This document shows positions 1 through 6,507 of a stretch of DNA of 30,836 nucleotides, in pieces. A model generated the notes under the pieces. It was not told where the DNA came from. It ran no database searches and worked only from the letters and a program-made list of their open reading frames with translations. Source of the DNA: Porphyromonadaceae bacterium UBA4277 (GTDB lineage: Bacteria > Bacteroidota > Bacteroidia > Bacteroidales > Muribaculaceae); assembly GCA_002395965.1 (NCBI GenBank), contig DGVT01000040.1, positions 1-30,836 of the forward strand, in the 5' to 3' direction. The translations under genes were made by a program, and so were the position numbers. Positions within the stretch are counted from its first letter, which is position 1. Each line of letters begins with the position of its first letter.

Positions 1-63
1 CAACAGTATATGGAGCGCATGACGCGCGATGAACTCACCGTCGAGACCTCAAAGGCGAAATAG
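1..63 (+). CDS. C-terminal fragment of an unidentified protein (window edge)
   Basis: Frame 1 is open from the first base and ends at TAG (61-63), giving the last 20 residues of a protein that starts outside the window. The tail is hydrophilic and charged (QQYMERMTRDELTVETSKAK). It is too short to assign to a family. It runs toward pgeF, which lies on the opposite strand, so the two are convergent across a 189-base gap. That this is a real coding end is inferred from the clean open frame and the structured gap that follows. Confidence 0.45.
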   Translation, partial: QQYMERMTRDELTVETSKAK

Positions 64-252
64 TAAAATTAGGAGGACTTTACAAAATTAAGTCGTTGTA
101 GCTCAGTTCCTATCATCAAGTTATGGGAGGATGGCCCATCGGGCTTGAGGAGTGTGAACTAATGTGCTTTGCTTGCCTTACGGGCTCACTTCGGTTGTGA
201 GCACTTCGTGGTTCTCACGCGGAGCGTGGATCCTTCATAACGACACACCACT
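64..252. other. Intergenic region with overlapping hairpins
   Basis: No convincing ORF is seen. The sequence holds several short stems that share bases. GCTCAC (184-189) pairs with GTGAGC (197-202). GTGAG (197-201) can instead pair with CTCAC (214-218). CACGC (216-220) pairs with GCGTG (224-228). An AGGAGG at 70-75 is not followed by a start codon. The stretch around 95-110 recalls a tRNA D-arm (GTAGCTCAGTT) but no T-arm or acceptor stem follows. It lies between convergent genes, so it could be a bidirectional terminator, a small RNA or a decayed repeat. Confidence 0.35.
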
Positions 253-1044
253 CTAAGAATTCAAAATGATGCCGGTGAATGTGCGGCCGCTATTGATGCC
301 TAAGCGCCGCGCCGAGAAGAATGTGTTGCTCTTGCAGCGTGAGCAGTCACCATCCCAGATGATGTGAGAGAGCGGCACGCCGGCCTCTTGCAGCGTGAGC
401 GAGCAAGCCTGTTGCAGGTGGATGTGTGCCTTGCCGGTTGCCGGGTTGCGTTGCATGATGCGCCGAATGTCGTGGTTGCTTCGCGCAAAGGCATCGACCA
501 CTTCGTCGCCCACCTCAAAGCAGTCTTGACAGATGCTTGCGCCCATCGTCGCCAAGATATTCTCGGCCTTAGCCCCCATCCGTTCCATGGCATTCACCAC
601 ATCGAGTGCGATGCGCGATGCGGCACCCCTCCAGCCGGCATGTGCTATGGCAATGATGTGTGCCGACGGGTCGCATAAGGCGATGTTCACACAGTCGGCC
701 GTGTTAACGCCTATGCACACACTTGGCAAGGTGGTGATGAGTGCGTCAACGCCTTCAAGGCGTTTTTCCTGCGCATCGATGTCGGCATCCATGAAGTCTT
801 GGTCGATGACTGCAATGTTGTTGCCGTGCACTTGCCGCGGCATGACGAGGTGGTCCATGTCGATGCCTAAAACCGAGCACAGTTCAATGCGGGCGTTGAG
901 CACGCGCAGTGCATCGTCGCCGGTGTAGTCACACAGGTTGTATTCTGAGTAGGGGTTGCGCGGGTTTGCCTGTCCGCGTGTCGTCTGAAAGGCTGAGACG
1001 CCTTTCAGCGGCTTGGTCCATAATAGCGGTTTGATGGTAATCAT
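253..1044 (-). CDS. pgeF: PgeF/YfiH family polyphenol oxidase (laccase-domain purine nucleoside enzyme)
   Basis: A 263-residue protein of the Cu-oxidase_4 (YfiH/PgeF/LACC1) family. Members are cytosolic and act as purine nucleoside phosphorylase/adenosine deaminase-type enzymes; the E. coli protein is also linked to editing of peptidoglycan precursors. The family metal-site signatures are visible: QVHGN near residue 70, TADC near 116 and AHAGWRG near 134, giving the His-Cys-His zinc set. The cysteine-rich DCSRCKSNTFFSARR close to the C-terminus is also typical. Length is normal. The ATG (1044-1042) overlaps the obgE stop as ATGA, so the two genes are almost certainly co-transcribed and translationally coupled. 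The exact substrate cannot be read from sequence. Confidence 0.9.
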   Translation of the reverse strand: MITIKPLLWTKPLKGVSAFQTTRGQANPRNPYSEYNLCDYTGDDALRVLNARIELCSVLGIDMDHLVMPRQVHGNNIAVIDQDFMDADIDAQEKRLEGVDALITTLPSVCIGVNTADCVNIALCDPSAHIIAIAHAGWRGAASRIALDVVNAMERMGAKAENILATMGASICQDCFEVGDEVVDAFARSNHDIRRIMQRNPATGKAHIHLQQACSLTLQEAGVPLSHIIWDGDCSRCKSNTFFSARRLGINSGRTFTGIILNS

Positions 1045-2261
1045 GCTTCGTCGGGGTCGCTGACCACTTGAAAGTCCTTATTTTCGTCTTCAAAGTCACT
1101 CTCCCAGTATTCGTCGCTCCACTGCTTCTCCTGGTCTTCGTCAAGCATCTTGCCGCCGGCATTGTCGTCGGCCATGTCGGTGGCGGCAAAGATGAAGTCG
1201 TCCTCGTCTTTCTCGCGGTGCTTGTCGTCGAGGTCGCGTTGAGTGAGCGTTGCGGGGATGCGGTTGCGCTCGTCGTTGATGGTGCGCCACAGCAGGTCTT
1301 TGAGCTCGGTGAGCCCCATGTGGGCCACGCTCGAGATAAACACCGTGTCGATGCCGTCGGGCAGGTCGCGTCGCATCTCGTCGATAAGCTCGTCGTCGAG
1401 CATGTCGCACTTGGTGATGGCCAGCACGCGTGGCTTTTCCACAAGGTCGGGGTTGAACGTCTCGAGCTCATGGCACAGCACCTGGTATTCGTGGCGAATG
1501 TCGTCGGCATCGGCCGGAATCATAAACAGCAGCACAGCGTTGCGCTCGATGTGTCGCAAGAAACGCAGCCCTAAGCCTTTGCCCTCGCTGGCACCCTCGA
1601 TGATGCCCGGGATGTCGGCCATGACAAACGACTGCTGGTCGCGATAGCTCACGATGCCCAAGTTGGGCTCAAGCGTGGTGAACGGGTAGTTGGCAATCTT
1701 GGGCTTAGCGGCACTGATTACCGACAGCAGCGTCGATTTGCCGGCATTGGGAAATCCCACCAGGCCCACGTCGGCCAGCAGCTTAAGCTCCATGATTACG
1801 GCTTTCTCAATGCCGGGCTCGCCGGGCTGGGCAAAGCGCGGTGTCTGCCGGGTGGCAGTCTTGAAATGCGTGTTTCCCAGGCCGCCGCGTCCGCCCTTGA
1901 GCAGGCGCACTATCTGGCCGTGCTCGGTGACGTCGCACAGGAATTGCCCAGTGTCGGCATCATACACTGCCGTGCCGCAAGGCACCTCGATGGTGCGATC
2001 CTCACCGTCGCGCCCGGTCATCTGGCTCTCGCCGCCGGCCTGGCCGTCGGTGGCAAAGATGTGGCGGGTGTACTTCAGGTGGATGAGGGTCCACAGGTTG
2101 CGATTGCCCTTGAGGAAGATGTGCCCGCCACGGCCGCCATCGCCGCCGTCGGGGCCGCCCTTGGGGATGTACTTGGCACGATGAAGGTGAGCCGAGCCAC
2201 GGCCGCCCTTACCGCTGCGGCACAGGATTTTCACATAGTCGATAAAATTAGATTCTGCCAT
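1041..2261 (-). CDS. obgE: Obg family GTPase ObgE/CgtA
   Basis: A 406-residue essential-type GTPase that associates with the 50S ribosomal subunit and links ribosome assembly with stress and growth control. The N-terminal Obg fold (about 1-160) shows its glycine-rich loops (KGGPDGGDGGRGG at 34-46). The G domain follows: G1 GFPNAGKS (169-176), switch-I TT (195-196), G3 DIPG (216-219), G4 TKCD (283-286) and G5 SSV (310-312). The C-terminus from about 350 is very acidic, as in many Obg proteins. It is first in an operon with pgeF (4-base overlap). A TAACTTTG promoter element lies about 30 bases upstream. Confidence 0.97.
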   Translation of the reverse strand: MAESNFIDYVKILCRSGKGGRGSAHLHRAKYIPKGGPDGGDGGRGGHIFLKGNRNLWTLIHLKYTRHIFATDGQAGGESQMTGRDGEDRTIEVPCGTAVYDADTGQFLCDVTEHGQIVRLLKGGRGGLGNTHFKTATRQTPRFAQPGEPGIEKAVIMELKLLADVGLVGFPNAGKSTLLSVISAAKPKIANYPFTTLEPNLGIVSYRDQQSFVMADIPGIIEGASEGKGLGLRFLRHIERNAVLLFMIPADADDIRHEYQVLCHELETFNPDLVEKPRVLAITKCDMLDDELIDEMRRDLPDGIDTVFISSVAHMGLTELKDLLWRTINDERNRIPATLTQRDLDDKHREKDEDDFIFAATDMADDNAGGKMLDEDQEKQWSDEYWESDFEDENKDFQVVSDPDEA

Positions 2262-2291
2262 AAAGTGGAGCTTTGAAATGATTTATTTGTG

Positions 2292-2299
2292 CAAAGTTA
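2292..2299 (-). promoter_or_regulatory. -7 element of the obgE-pgeF promoter
   Basis: On the minus strand the octamer reads TAACTTTG, a perfect match to the Bacteroidota -7 consensus TAnnTTTG. It lies 31 bases before the obgE start. No good -33 TTTG is visible at the usual 19-20 base spacing, so only the -7 part is supported. Confidence 0.5.
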
Positions 2300-2322
2300 C
2301 TGAAAGTTTGATGAAACTTCAC

Positions 2323-2330
2323 TATCTTTG
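2323..2330 (+). promoter_or_regulatory. -7 element for the histidine phosphatase pair
   Basis: TATCTTTG matches TAnnTTTG and lies 26 bases before the chosen start at 2356. The -33 part is weak (a TTTG at 2307-2310 is too close). It faces away from the obgE promoter, so this short gap holds two divergent promoters. Confidence 0.4.
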
Positions 2331-2355
2331 CCATGAAAAGAAATATATCACGCTT

Positions 2356-3648
2356 ATGAAAAGACTTTTGCTGACAGTTGTGCTGGTAGTGCTGGCGTGC
2401 AGTGTGCAGGCCGGCGTGAAGGACGAATTCAAGCGCGACATTCGCCTGAGTGCCAATAACTACCTTGCCTACCCCGACAAGAACCTGCCGGCTCTCACGC
2501 CGGCTCCCGATGGCTATGAGCCGTTTTTTATCAACCATTACGGCCGTCATGGCAGCCGCTGGCTCATAGGTGAAAAGAAATATGCCTTTCCGGTCGAGCA
2601 ACTTGAGCTGGCCGAGCAGGCCGGCAAGCTCACGGCGCGAGGCACCGAGGTGCTTGCCATCTTGCGCGACCTGCGTGCCAGCGCACGTGGACGCGATGGC
2701 GAGCTGAGCGACAAAGGAGCCGAGCAGCACCAGGGCATAGCCCGGCGCATGTTTGAGAATTTTCCTGCCGTGTGGCAGGGAACGCCTGTGGTGCGGGCAC
2801 GAAGCACAACGGTGATACGCTGCATTCTGAGCATGCAGAACGAGGTGGACATGCTCAAGAGCCTCAACCCCGACATGCAGATTTATACCGATGCCAGCAA
2901 GGCCGAGATGTTCTATATGAACTACAGCGACCCGGTGGTGAAGCCGCTGCGTGAGCAAGCCTATCATTACTTTGACGAGTTCAAGCAGCGCCATGTGAAA
3001 CCGCAGCACATGCTCAAGAAGCTTTTCACCGATGTCAAGTGGGCCGAGAAGAACATTAAGGGGCAGGAGCTGATGCTCAACCTCTTCGACGTGGCCGGCA
3101 ACATGCAGAGTCATCACCAGTGGGAGAACGTTGACCTGTACGACCTGTTCACACTCGACGATGCCTACCAGGTGTGGCGTTATAACAACGTGCGCTGGTA
3201 TATATTCTCGGGCGAGACACCGCTCACGCAGTGCCGCGTCGATTTCATCGAGGCAAACCTGCTGCGCAGCTTCATCGAGGACGCCGACCGCGCCATCGCC
3301 CACGGCGGCAACTCGGCCAGCTTGCGTTTCGGCCATGAGAGCGTGGTACTGCCGCTTGTGTGCCTGATGGGCATCAATGGCGCCGACTACCAGACCACCG
3401 ACCTCGAGAGCCTGGACCGCTACTGGCAGAGCTACAAAATCTTTCCCATGGCGTGCAACGTGCAGATGGTATATTACCGGCCCACCTGGGGCTCCGGCGA
3501 CATACTGGTCAAGGTGCTGCTCAACGAGCACGAGGCAACGCTGCCCGTAGCCACCGACATGGCTCCCTACTACCGCTGGAAAGACGTGCGCGACTACTAT
3601 ATGGACAAACTCACCCGTGAACCCTTCATTCAACCGATAATAAAATGA
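2356..3648 (+). CDS. Secreted histidine-type phosphatase, copy 1
   Basis: A 430-residue protein of the branch-2 histidine phosphatase (histidine acid phosphatase/MINPP-phytase-like) family, which hydrolyses phosphomonoesters through a phospho-histidine. The catalytic motif RHGSR is at residues 64-68 and the distal proton-donor motif GHE at 326-328. The start at 2356 gives a proper signal peptide (MKRLLLTVVLVVLACSVQA). A longer frame back to 2278 would put 26 non-signal residues in front and cover the promoter. VLAC could be a weak lipobox, so periplasmic soluble or lipid-anchored are both possible. The stop overlaps the start of a paralogue (ATGA). The substrate (phytate, sugar phosphate or other) is not shown by sequence. 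Confidence 0.88.
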   Translation: MKRLLLTVVLVVLACSVQAGVKDEFKRDIRLSANNYLAYPDKNLPALTPAPDGYEPFFINHYGRHGSRWLIGEKKYAFPVEQLELAEQAGKLTARGTEVLAILRDLRASARGRDGELSDKGAEQHQGIARRMFENFPAVWQGTPVVRARSTTVIRCILSMQNEVDMLKSLNPDMQIYTDASKAEMFYMNYSDPVVKPLREQAYHYFDEFKQRHVKPQHMLKKLFTDVKWAEKNIKGQELMLNLFDVAGNMQSHHQWENVDLYDLFTLDDAYQVWRYNNVRWYIFSGETPLTQCRVDFIEANLLRSFIEDADRAIAHGGNSASLRFGHESVVLPLVCLMGINGADYQTTDLESLDRYWQSYKIFPMACNVQMVYYRPTWGSGDILVKVLLNEHEATLPVATDMAPYYRWKDVRDYYMDKLTREPFIQPIIK

Positions 3649-4955
3649 AAAAGCTCTTCAGCATACTCACCCTCGTAGGCTTCGTCACAGCCTTTGTCAC
3701 CATGCATGCGGCAACACCGCAAGAGGAGGTGACCAGCAACTATAACCGCAGTGCCAGCAACCACTATGCCTATCCCATCCCGGCCGATATGCCTGTGCCC
3801 GAACTCACGCCGGCACCGCCCGGCTATGAGCCGTTCTATATGTCGCACTACGGCCGCCATGGCAGCCGCTGGCTCAGCAAGAGCATGTACTATGAGCGGC
3901 CGGTGCGCCAGCTCGAGCGTGCCGACAGTGCCGGAGTGCTCACCCTGCAAGGCCGCCGCCTGCTGCGCTCGCTGCGCCAGGTGAGCGATGCTGCCTACCA
4001 GCGTGCCGGCGACCTGAGCGACGTAGGGGCCGACCAGCATCAGGCCATCGCATCACGCATGGTGGATAACTTCCCCACAATCTTTGCCGACGGAGCCACA
4101 ATCGATGCACGCTCAACGGTGGTAATTCGGTGCATACTGAGTATGCAGAACGAGACCATGACACTGCGAGCCCGCAACCCACGCATGCACATCACCACCG
4201 ATGCCAGCTATCACGACATGTACTACATGGGCTGGGGATATGGCGAGGACACACTGGCCAACCACATTCACGACCACATGAAGCACATCTCCGACAGCAT
4301 CTATGCTGCCGAGCTGCGGCCAGAGCGCTTCTTGCAGACGCTCATCTCCGACAGTGCCTTTGCCGCCACCGAGCTCGACGGCCAGCGGCTCATGCGCGAC
4401 GTGTTTGACATTGCAGGCAGTCTCCAGGGGCATTATCAGTTTGACTATCTAAACCTTTTCTACCTGTTTACCAACGATGAGATCTTCGGGTTGTGGCGGC
4501 TCAAAAACATCTACTGGTACCTCAACTGGGCCAACTGCCCGATGAACGGCAACCGAATGCCATTCATTGAGCGTGCCCTGCTGCACGACATGATCGACAA
4601 GGCCGACGATGCCATCAACCACGGCACAGTGGGTGCCAGCCTGCGCTTCGGACACGAGACGTGCCTGCTACCGCTGGCGTGCCTCATGGAACTGGACAAT
4701 GTGAACTATTCTACCGACGACCTGAGCACTCTGCACCTCTACTGGCAAGACTACAACATCTTCCCTAAGGCTTGCAACGTGCAGATGGTGCTGTACCGCC
4801 CTGTGAGCGGCGACGGCGACATCCTGGTGAAGGTGCTGCTCAACGAGCACGAGGCTACCTTGCCGGTGGCTACCGAGGGCCCCTATGCCCGCTGGAGCGA
4901 CCTCAAGGCCTACTACGAGGCCAAGCTCGCCACTCCCACCAACTGGAATAACTAA
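3645..4955 (+). CDS. Secreted histidine-type phosphatase, copy 2
   Basis: A 436-residue paralogue of the preceding gene. Both share the block NYxAYP, LTPAPxGYEPF, HYGRHGSRWL, ARSTxVIRCILSMQNE, SLRFGHE and the tail ILVKVLLNEHEATLPVAT. RHGSR is at 71-75 and the catalytic HE at 337-338, so the active site looks complete. A signal peptide occupies about the first 22 residues (ends TMHAA), with no clear lipobox. Its ATG overlaps the stop of copy 1, pointing to tandem duplication within one operon. The 3' end overlaps the stop of the convergent acyltransferase gene by four bases. It is likely periplasmic and may differ from copy 1 in substrate range; that is inference. Confidence 0.88.
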   Translation: MKKLFSILTLVGFVTAFVTMHAATPQEEVTSNYNRSASNHYAYPIPADMPVPELTPAPPGYEPFYMSHYGRHGSRWLSKSMYYERPVRQLERADSAGVLTLQGRRLLRSLRQVSDAAYQRAGDLSDVGADQHQAIASRMVDNFPTIFADGATIDARSTVVIRCILSMQNETMTLRARNPRMHITTDASYHDMYYMGWGYGEDTLANHIHDHMKHISDSIYAAELRPERFLQTLISDSAFAATELDGQRLMRDVFDIAGSLQGHYQFDYLNLFYLFTNDEIFGLWRLKNIYWYLNWANCPMNGNRMPFIERALLHDMIDKADDAINHGTVGASLRFGHETCLLPLACLMELDNVNYSTDDLSTLHLYWQDYNIFPKACNVQMVLYRPVSGDGDILVKVLLNEHEATLPVATEGPYARWSDLKAYYEAKLATPTNWNN

Positions 4956-5791
4956 TACCAGTTGCGCAGGGCGTAGGTGCATTGCTTGAGGTGGGCGCCT
5001 AAGTCTTCGGGCGTGGCGAAGGCTGCCTGCTGCTCGGGCGTGATGGGCTGGCCCACGCTGATGCGGAACGTGTCGCCCTTGCGGCGGAAAACCTCGGCCG
5101 GAAGCCTGAGAGTGCGCAATCGCCAGTCAATCATTCCTAAGATGGTAAACCACAGGCTGTTGTGCCCGTGGAAGTAGATGGGCACGACCGGCACCTGGAG
5201 CTTTTGGATGATGCGTGTGACCGAAGACTGCCACTCGCGATCCTCGATGGTGAGGCGACGTGTGAACTTCGACACTGCTCCCGCGGGGAAAAAGCCTAAC
5301 GGGTGTCCCTGGCGCACATGGCGCATGGCCTCGGCGATGCCGCGCATCGACACGGCGCGCTTGGCCGGGTCGTTGCTCGCCAAGGCATCGACGGCGATGA
5401 AGTTGGGACGCATGGCGCTGATGTAGTTCAAGATCATGTTCACCATCACCTTGAAGTCGGGTCGGTATTCGCCAATCAGCTTGATGAGCATGATGCCGTC
5501 GAGGGCGCCAAACGGGTGGTTCGACACGGTGATGAACGCGCCGTCCTGGGGCAGACGGTCTAATATTTCCTGCCCACGCACCTTGATGGTGATCTCGAGG
5601 TCTTTAAGCAATCCTTGCACAAACGGCACTCCCGGTGTGTCGCAGTTGTGGTCGTGGATCCAGTTAACCTTGTCAATGGCAAGCAGGCGCGATAGAAATT
5701 CCACCAGACGTGGCTTGCCGTCGAAGAATGGCACCATGCGGCGTATGTCGTCGTAGTCGAGTACGGTGCGTTTAATAGTCGTTTCACTCAT
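4952..5791 (-). CDS. PlsC-like lysophospholipid/glycine-lipid type acyltransferase
   Basis: A 279-residue protein of the glycerolipid acyltransferase superfamily. The catalytic motif NHPFGALDG lies at 91-99, with five residues between His and Asp rather than the four of classic PlsC. This is the form seen in hemolysin-type acyltransferases and in the GlsA enzymes that O-acylate Bacteroides glycine lipids. FPAGAVSKF (about 168-176) occupies the place of the EGTR-type phosphate-binding block. No long hydrophobic helix is obvious, so peripheral membrane association is likely. The usual GNAT partner (GlsB-like) is not adjacent. The enzyme class is secure; whether it acts in glycine lipid or phospholipid synthesis is not. 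Confidence 0.8.
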   Translation of the reverse strand: MSETTIKRTVLDYDDIRRMVPFFDGKPRLVEFLSRLLAIDKVNWIHDHNCDTPGVPFVQGLLKDLEITIKVRGQEILDRLPQDGAFITVSNHPFGALDGIMLIKLIGEYRPDFKVMVNMILNYISAMRPNFIAVDALASNDPAKRAVSMRGIAEAMRHVRQGHPLGFFPAGAVSKFTRRLTIEDREWQSSVTRIIQKLQVPVVPIYFHGHNSLWFTILGMIDWRLRTLRLPAEVFRRKGDTFRISVGQPITPEQQAAFATPEDLGAHLKQCTYALRNWY

Positions 5792-5812
5792 GATGTTGAA
5801 TTATTGAACCTG

Positions 5813-5843
5813 CAAAGTTACTACAAATCGAGGGCATCACAAA
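5813..5843 (-). promoter_or_regulatory. Promoter of the acyltransferase gene
   Basis: Read on the minus strand: TTTG (5843-5840), 19 bases, then TAACTTTG (5820-5813). This is a full match to the Bacteroidota vegetative promoter with ideal spacing. It lies 22 bases before the acyltransferase start codon, so the leader is very short. Confidence 0.7.
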
Positions 5844-5931
5844 ATTTCATAGGATTTCCTATGATACCCTAGGTAATGAGCGAATTGTGGGCTGTTAGTT
5901 GTGAATTTTTTTAGAAAAAACGTTTGGATTG

Positions 5932-5961
5932 TTGCTAATTCAATAATTATTTGTACCTTTG
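5932..5961 (+). promoter_or_regulatory. Promoter of the CAU tRNA gene
   Basis: TTG (5932-5934), 19 bases, then TACCTTTG (5954-5961) matches the Bacteroidota promoter consensus. It ends 33 bases before the mature tRNA 5' end. The short leader contains a small stem, GAGCA/TGCTC (5974-5978 with 5984-5988). Confidence 0.65.
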
Positions 5962-5994
5962 CAGTCGCTTTGCGAGCATGAAGTGCTCAGGAGC

Positions 5995-6068
5995 GGTCCC
6001 ATAGCTCAGTTGGTTAGAGCACCTGACTCATAATCAGGGAGTCCTTGGTTCAAGCCCAAGTGGGACCA
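5995..6068 (+). tRNA. tRNA with CAU anticodon (probably lysidine-type tRNA-Ile2; elongator Met possible)
   Basis: A full 74-base cloverleaf. The acceptor stem is GGTCCCA (5995-6001) with TGGGACC (6061-6067), followed by discriminator A6068. The D-arm is AGCTCAGTTGGTTAGAGC. The anticodon arm is CCTGA-CTCATAA-TCAGG with anticodon CAT. A T-arm with GGTTCAAGCC follows. CCA is not encoded. CAU serves initiator Met, elongator Met and tRNA-Ile2. The A-U-type first acceptor pair of initiators is absent. The C4-G69 and C5-G68 acceptor pairs are those by which TilS selects Ile2 in E. coli, so Ile2 is favoured. That identity is inference from family rules. Confidence 0.93.
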
Positions 6069-6076
6069 CAAAAGGC

Positions 6077-6117
6077 AAACGCTTGTCGCTGTAACGAAGC
6101 CGGCAAGCGTTTTTTGT
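6077..6117 (+). terminator. Intrinsic terminator of the tRNA gene
   Basis: AAACGCTTG (6077-6085) pairs perfectly with CAAGCGTTT (6104-6112) around an 18-base loop, and the right arm runs into a T-rich tract (TTTTTTGTTT). It lies just after the tRNA and fits a factor-independent terminator. Confidence 0.75.
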
Positions 6118-6119
6118 TT

Positions 6120-6507
6120 GGCCCTTGCCGGCGCGCTGAGGTGTGTGTGGCTGGCCAAAGGTGGATATTTGTGAGGTGGGACTGTTAAAAAATATAAATT
6201 CTGATGCCATTTATAACGTTTTGCGTGGTGCTATTCGGTTGTGACCATGATTTTATGATGTGTGAAAGTGTAAGCAGGTTGCAGTACTGGTGTGGCAAAT
6301 GTTATAATTTTTAGCGATTATGCTATTAGTTGTAAGGTTTTTGACGCTACATTCAAAAAAATTACTGAAAAAGTTTGCCTAATTCAAAAAAAAGTTGAAA
6401 ATTTGCATTTGTAAATTAGGCGCGAAGTTTTTTTGTAACTGTTGTTTTCGCTTAAAAGAGAAACCAAAATATAATAAACCTATTAATTCACAAAAACAAA
6501 AGTGCGT
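6120..6507. other. AT-rich leader region upstream of susC, with promoter-like site and dyad
   Basis: No gene is seen. A promoter-like pair, TTTG (6374-6377) then 20 bases then AAAATTTG (6398-6405, one mismatch to TAnnTTTG), would give susC a leader of roughly 95 bases. An 8-base perfect inverted repeat, GCCTAATT (6377-6384) and AATTAGGC (6414-6421), brackets the -7 box and could be an operator or RNA stem. No sigma/anti-sigma or hybrid two-component gene is nearby, so the regulator of the transporter pair is not apparent. Confidence 0.4.

Noticed and set aside
92..165. tRNA-like start (GTAGCTCAGTT)
   Set aside because: Only a D-arm-like stretch is present; no matching acceptor stem, anticodon arm or T-arm follows.
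2278..2355. Upstream extension of the first histidine phosphatase to 2278
   Set aside because: It would place 26 residues ahead of a good signal peptide and cover the -7 promoter box at 2323-2330.
2248..3633. Long open frame (461 codons) antisense to the first histidine phosphatase
   Set aside because: It mirrors a gene with clear catalytic motifs, and its translation is Val/His/Ala/Leu-rich without family signatures, typical of antisense shadows in GC-biased codon use.
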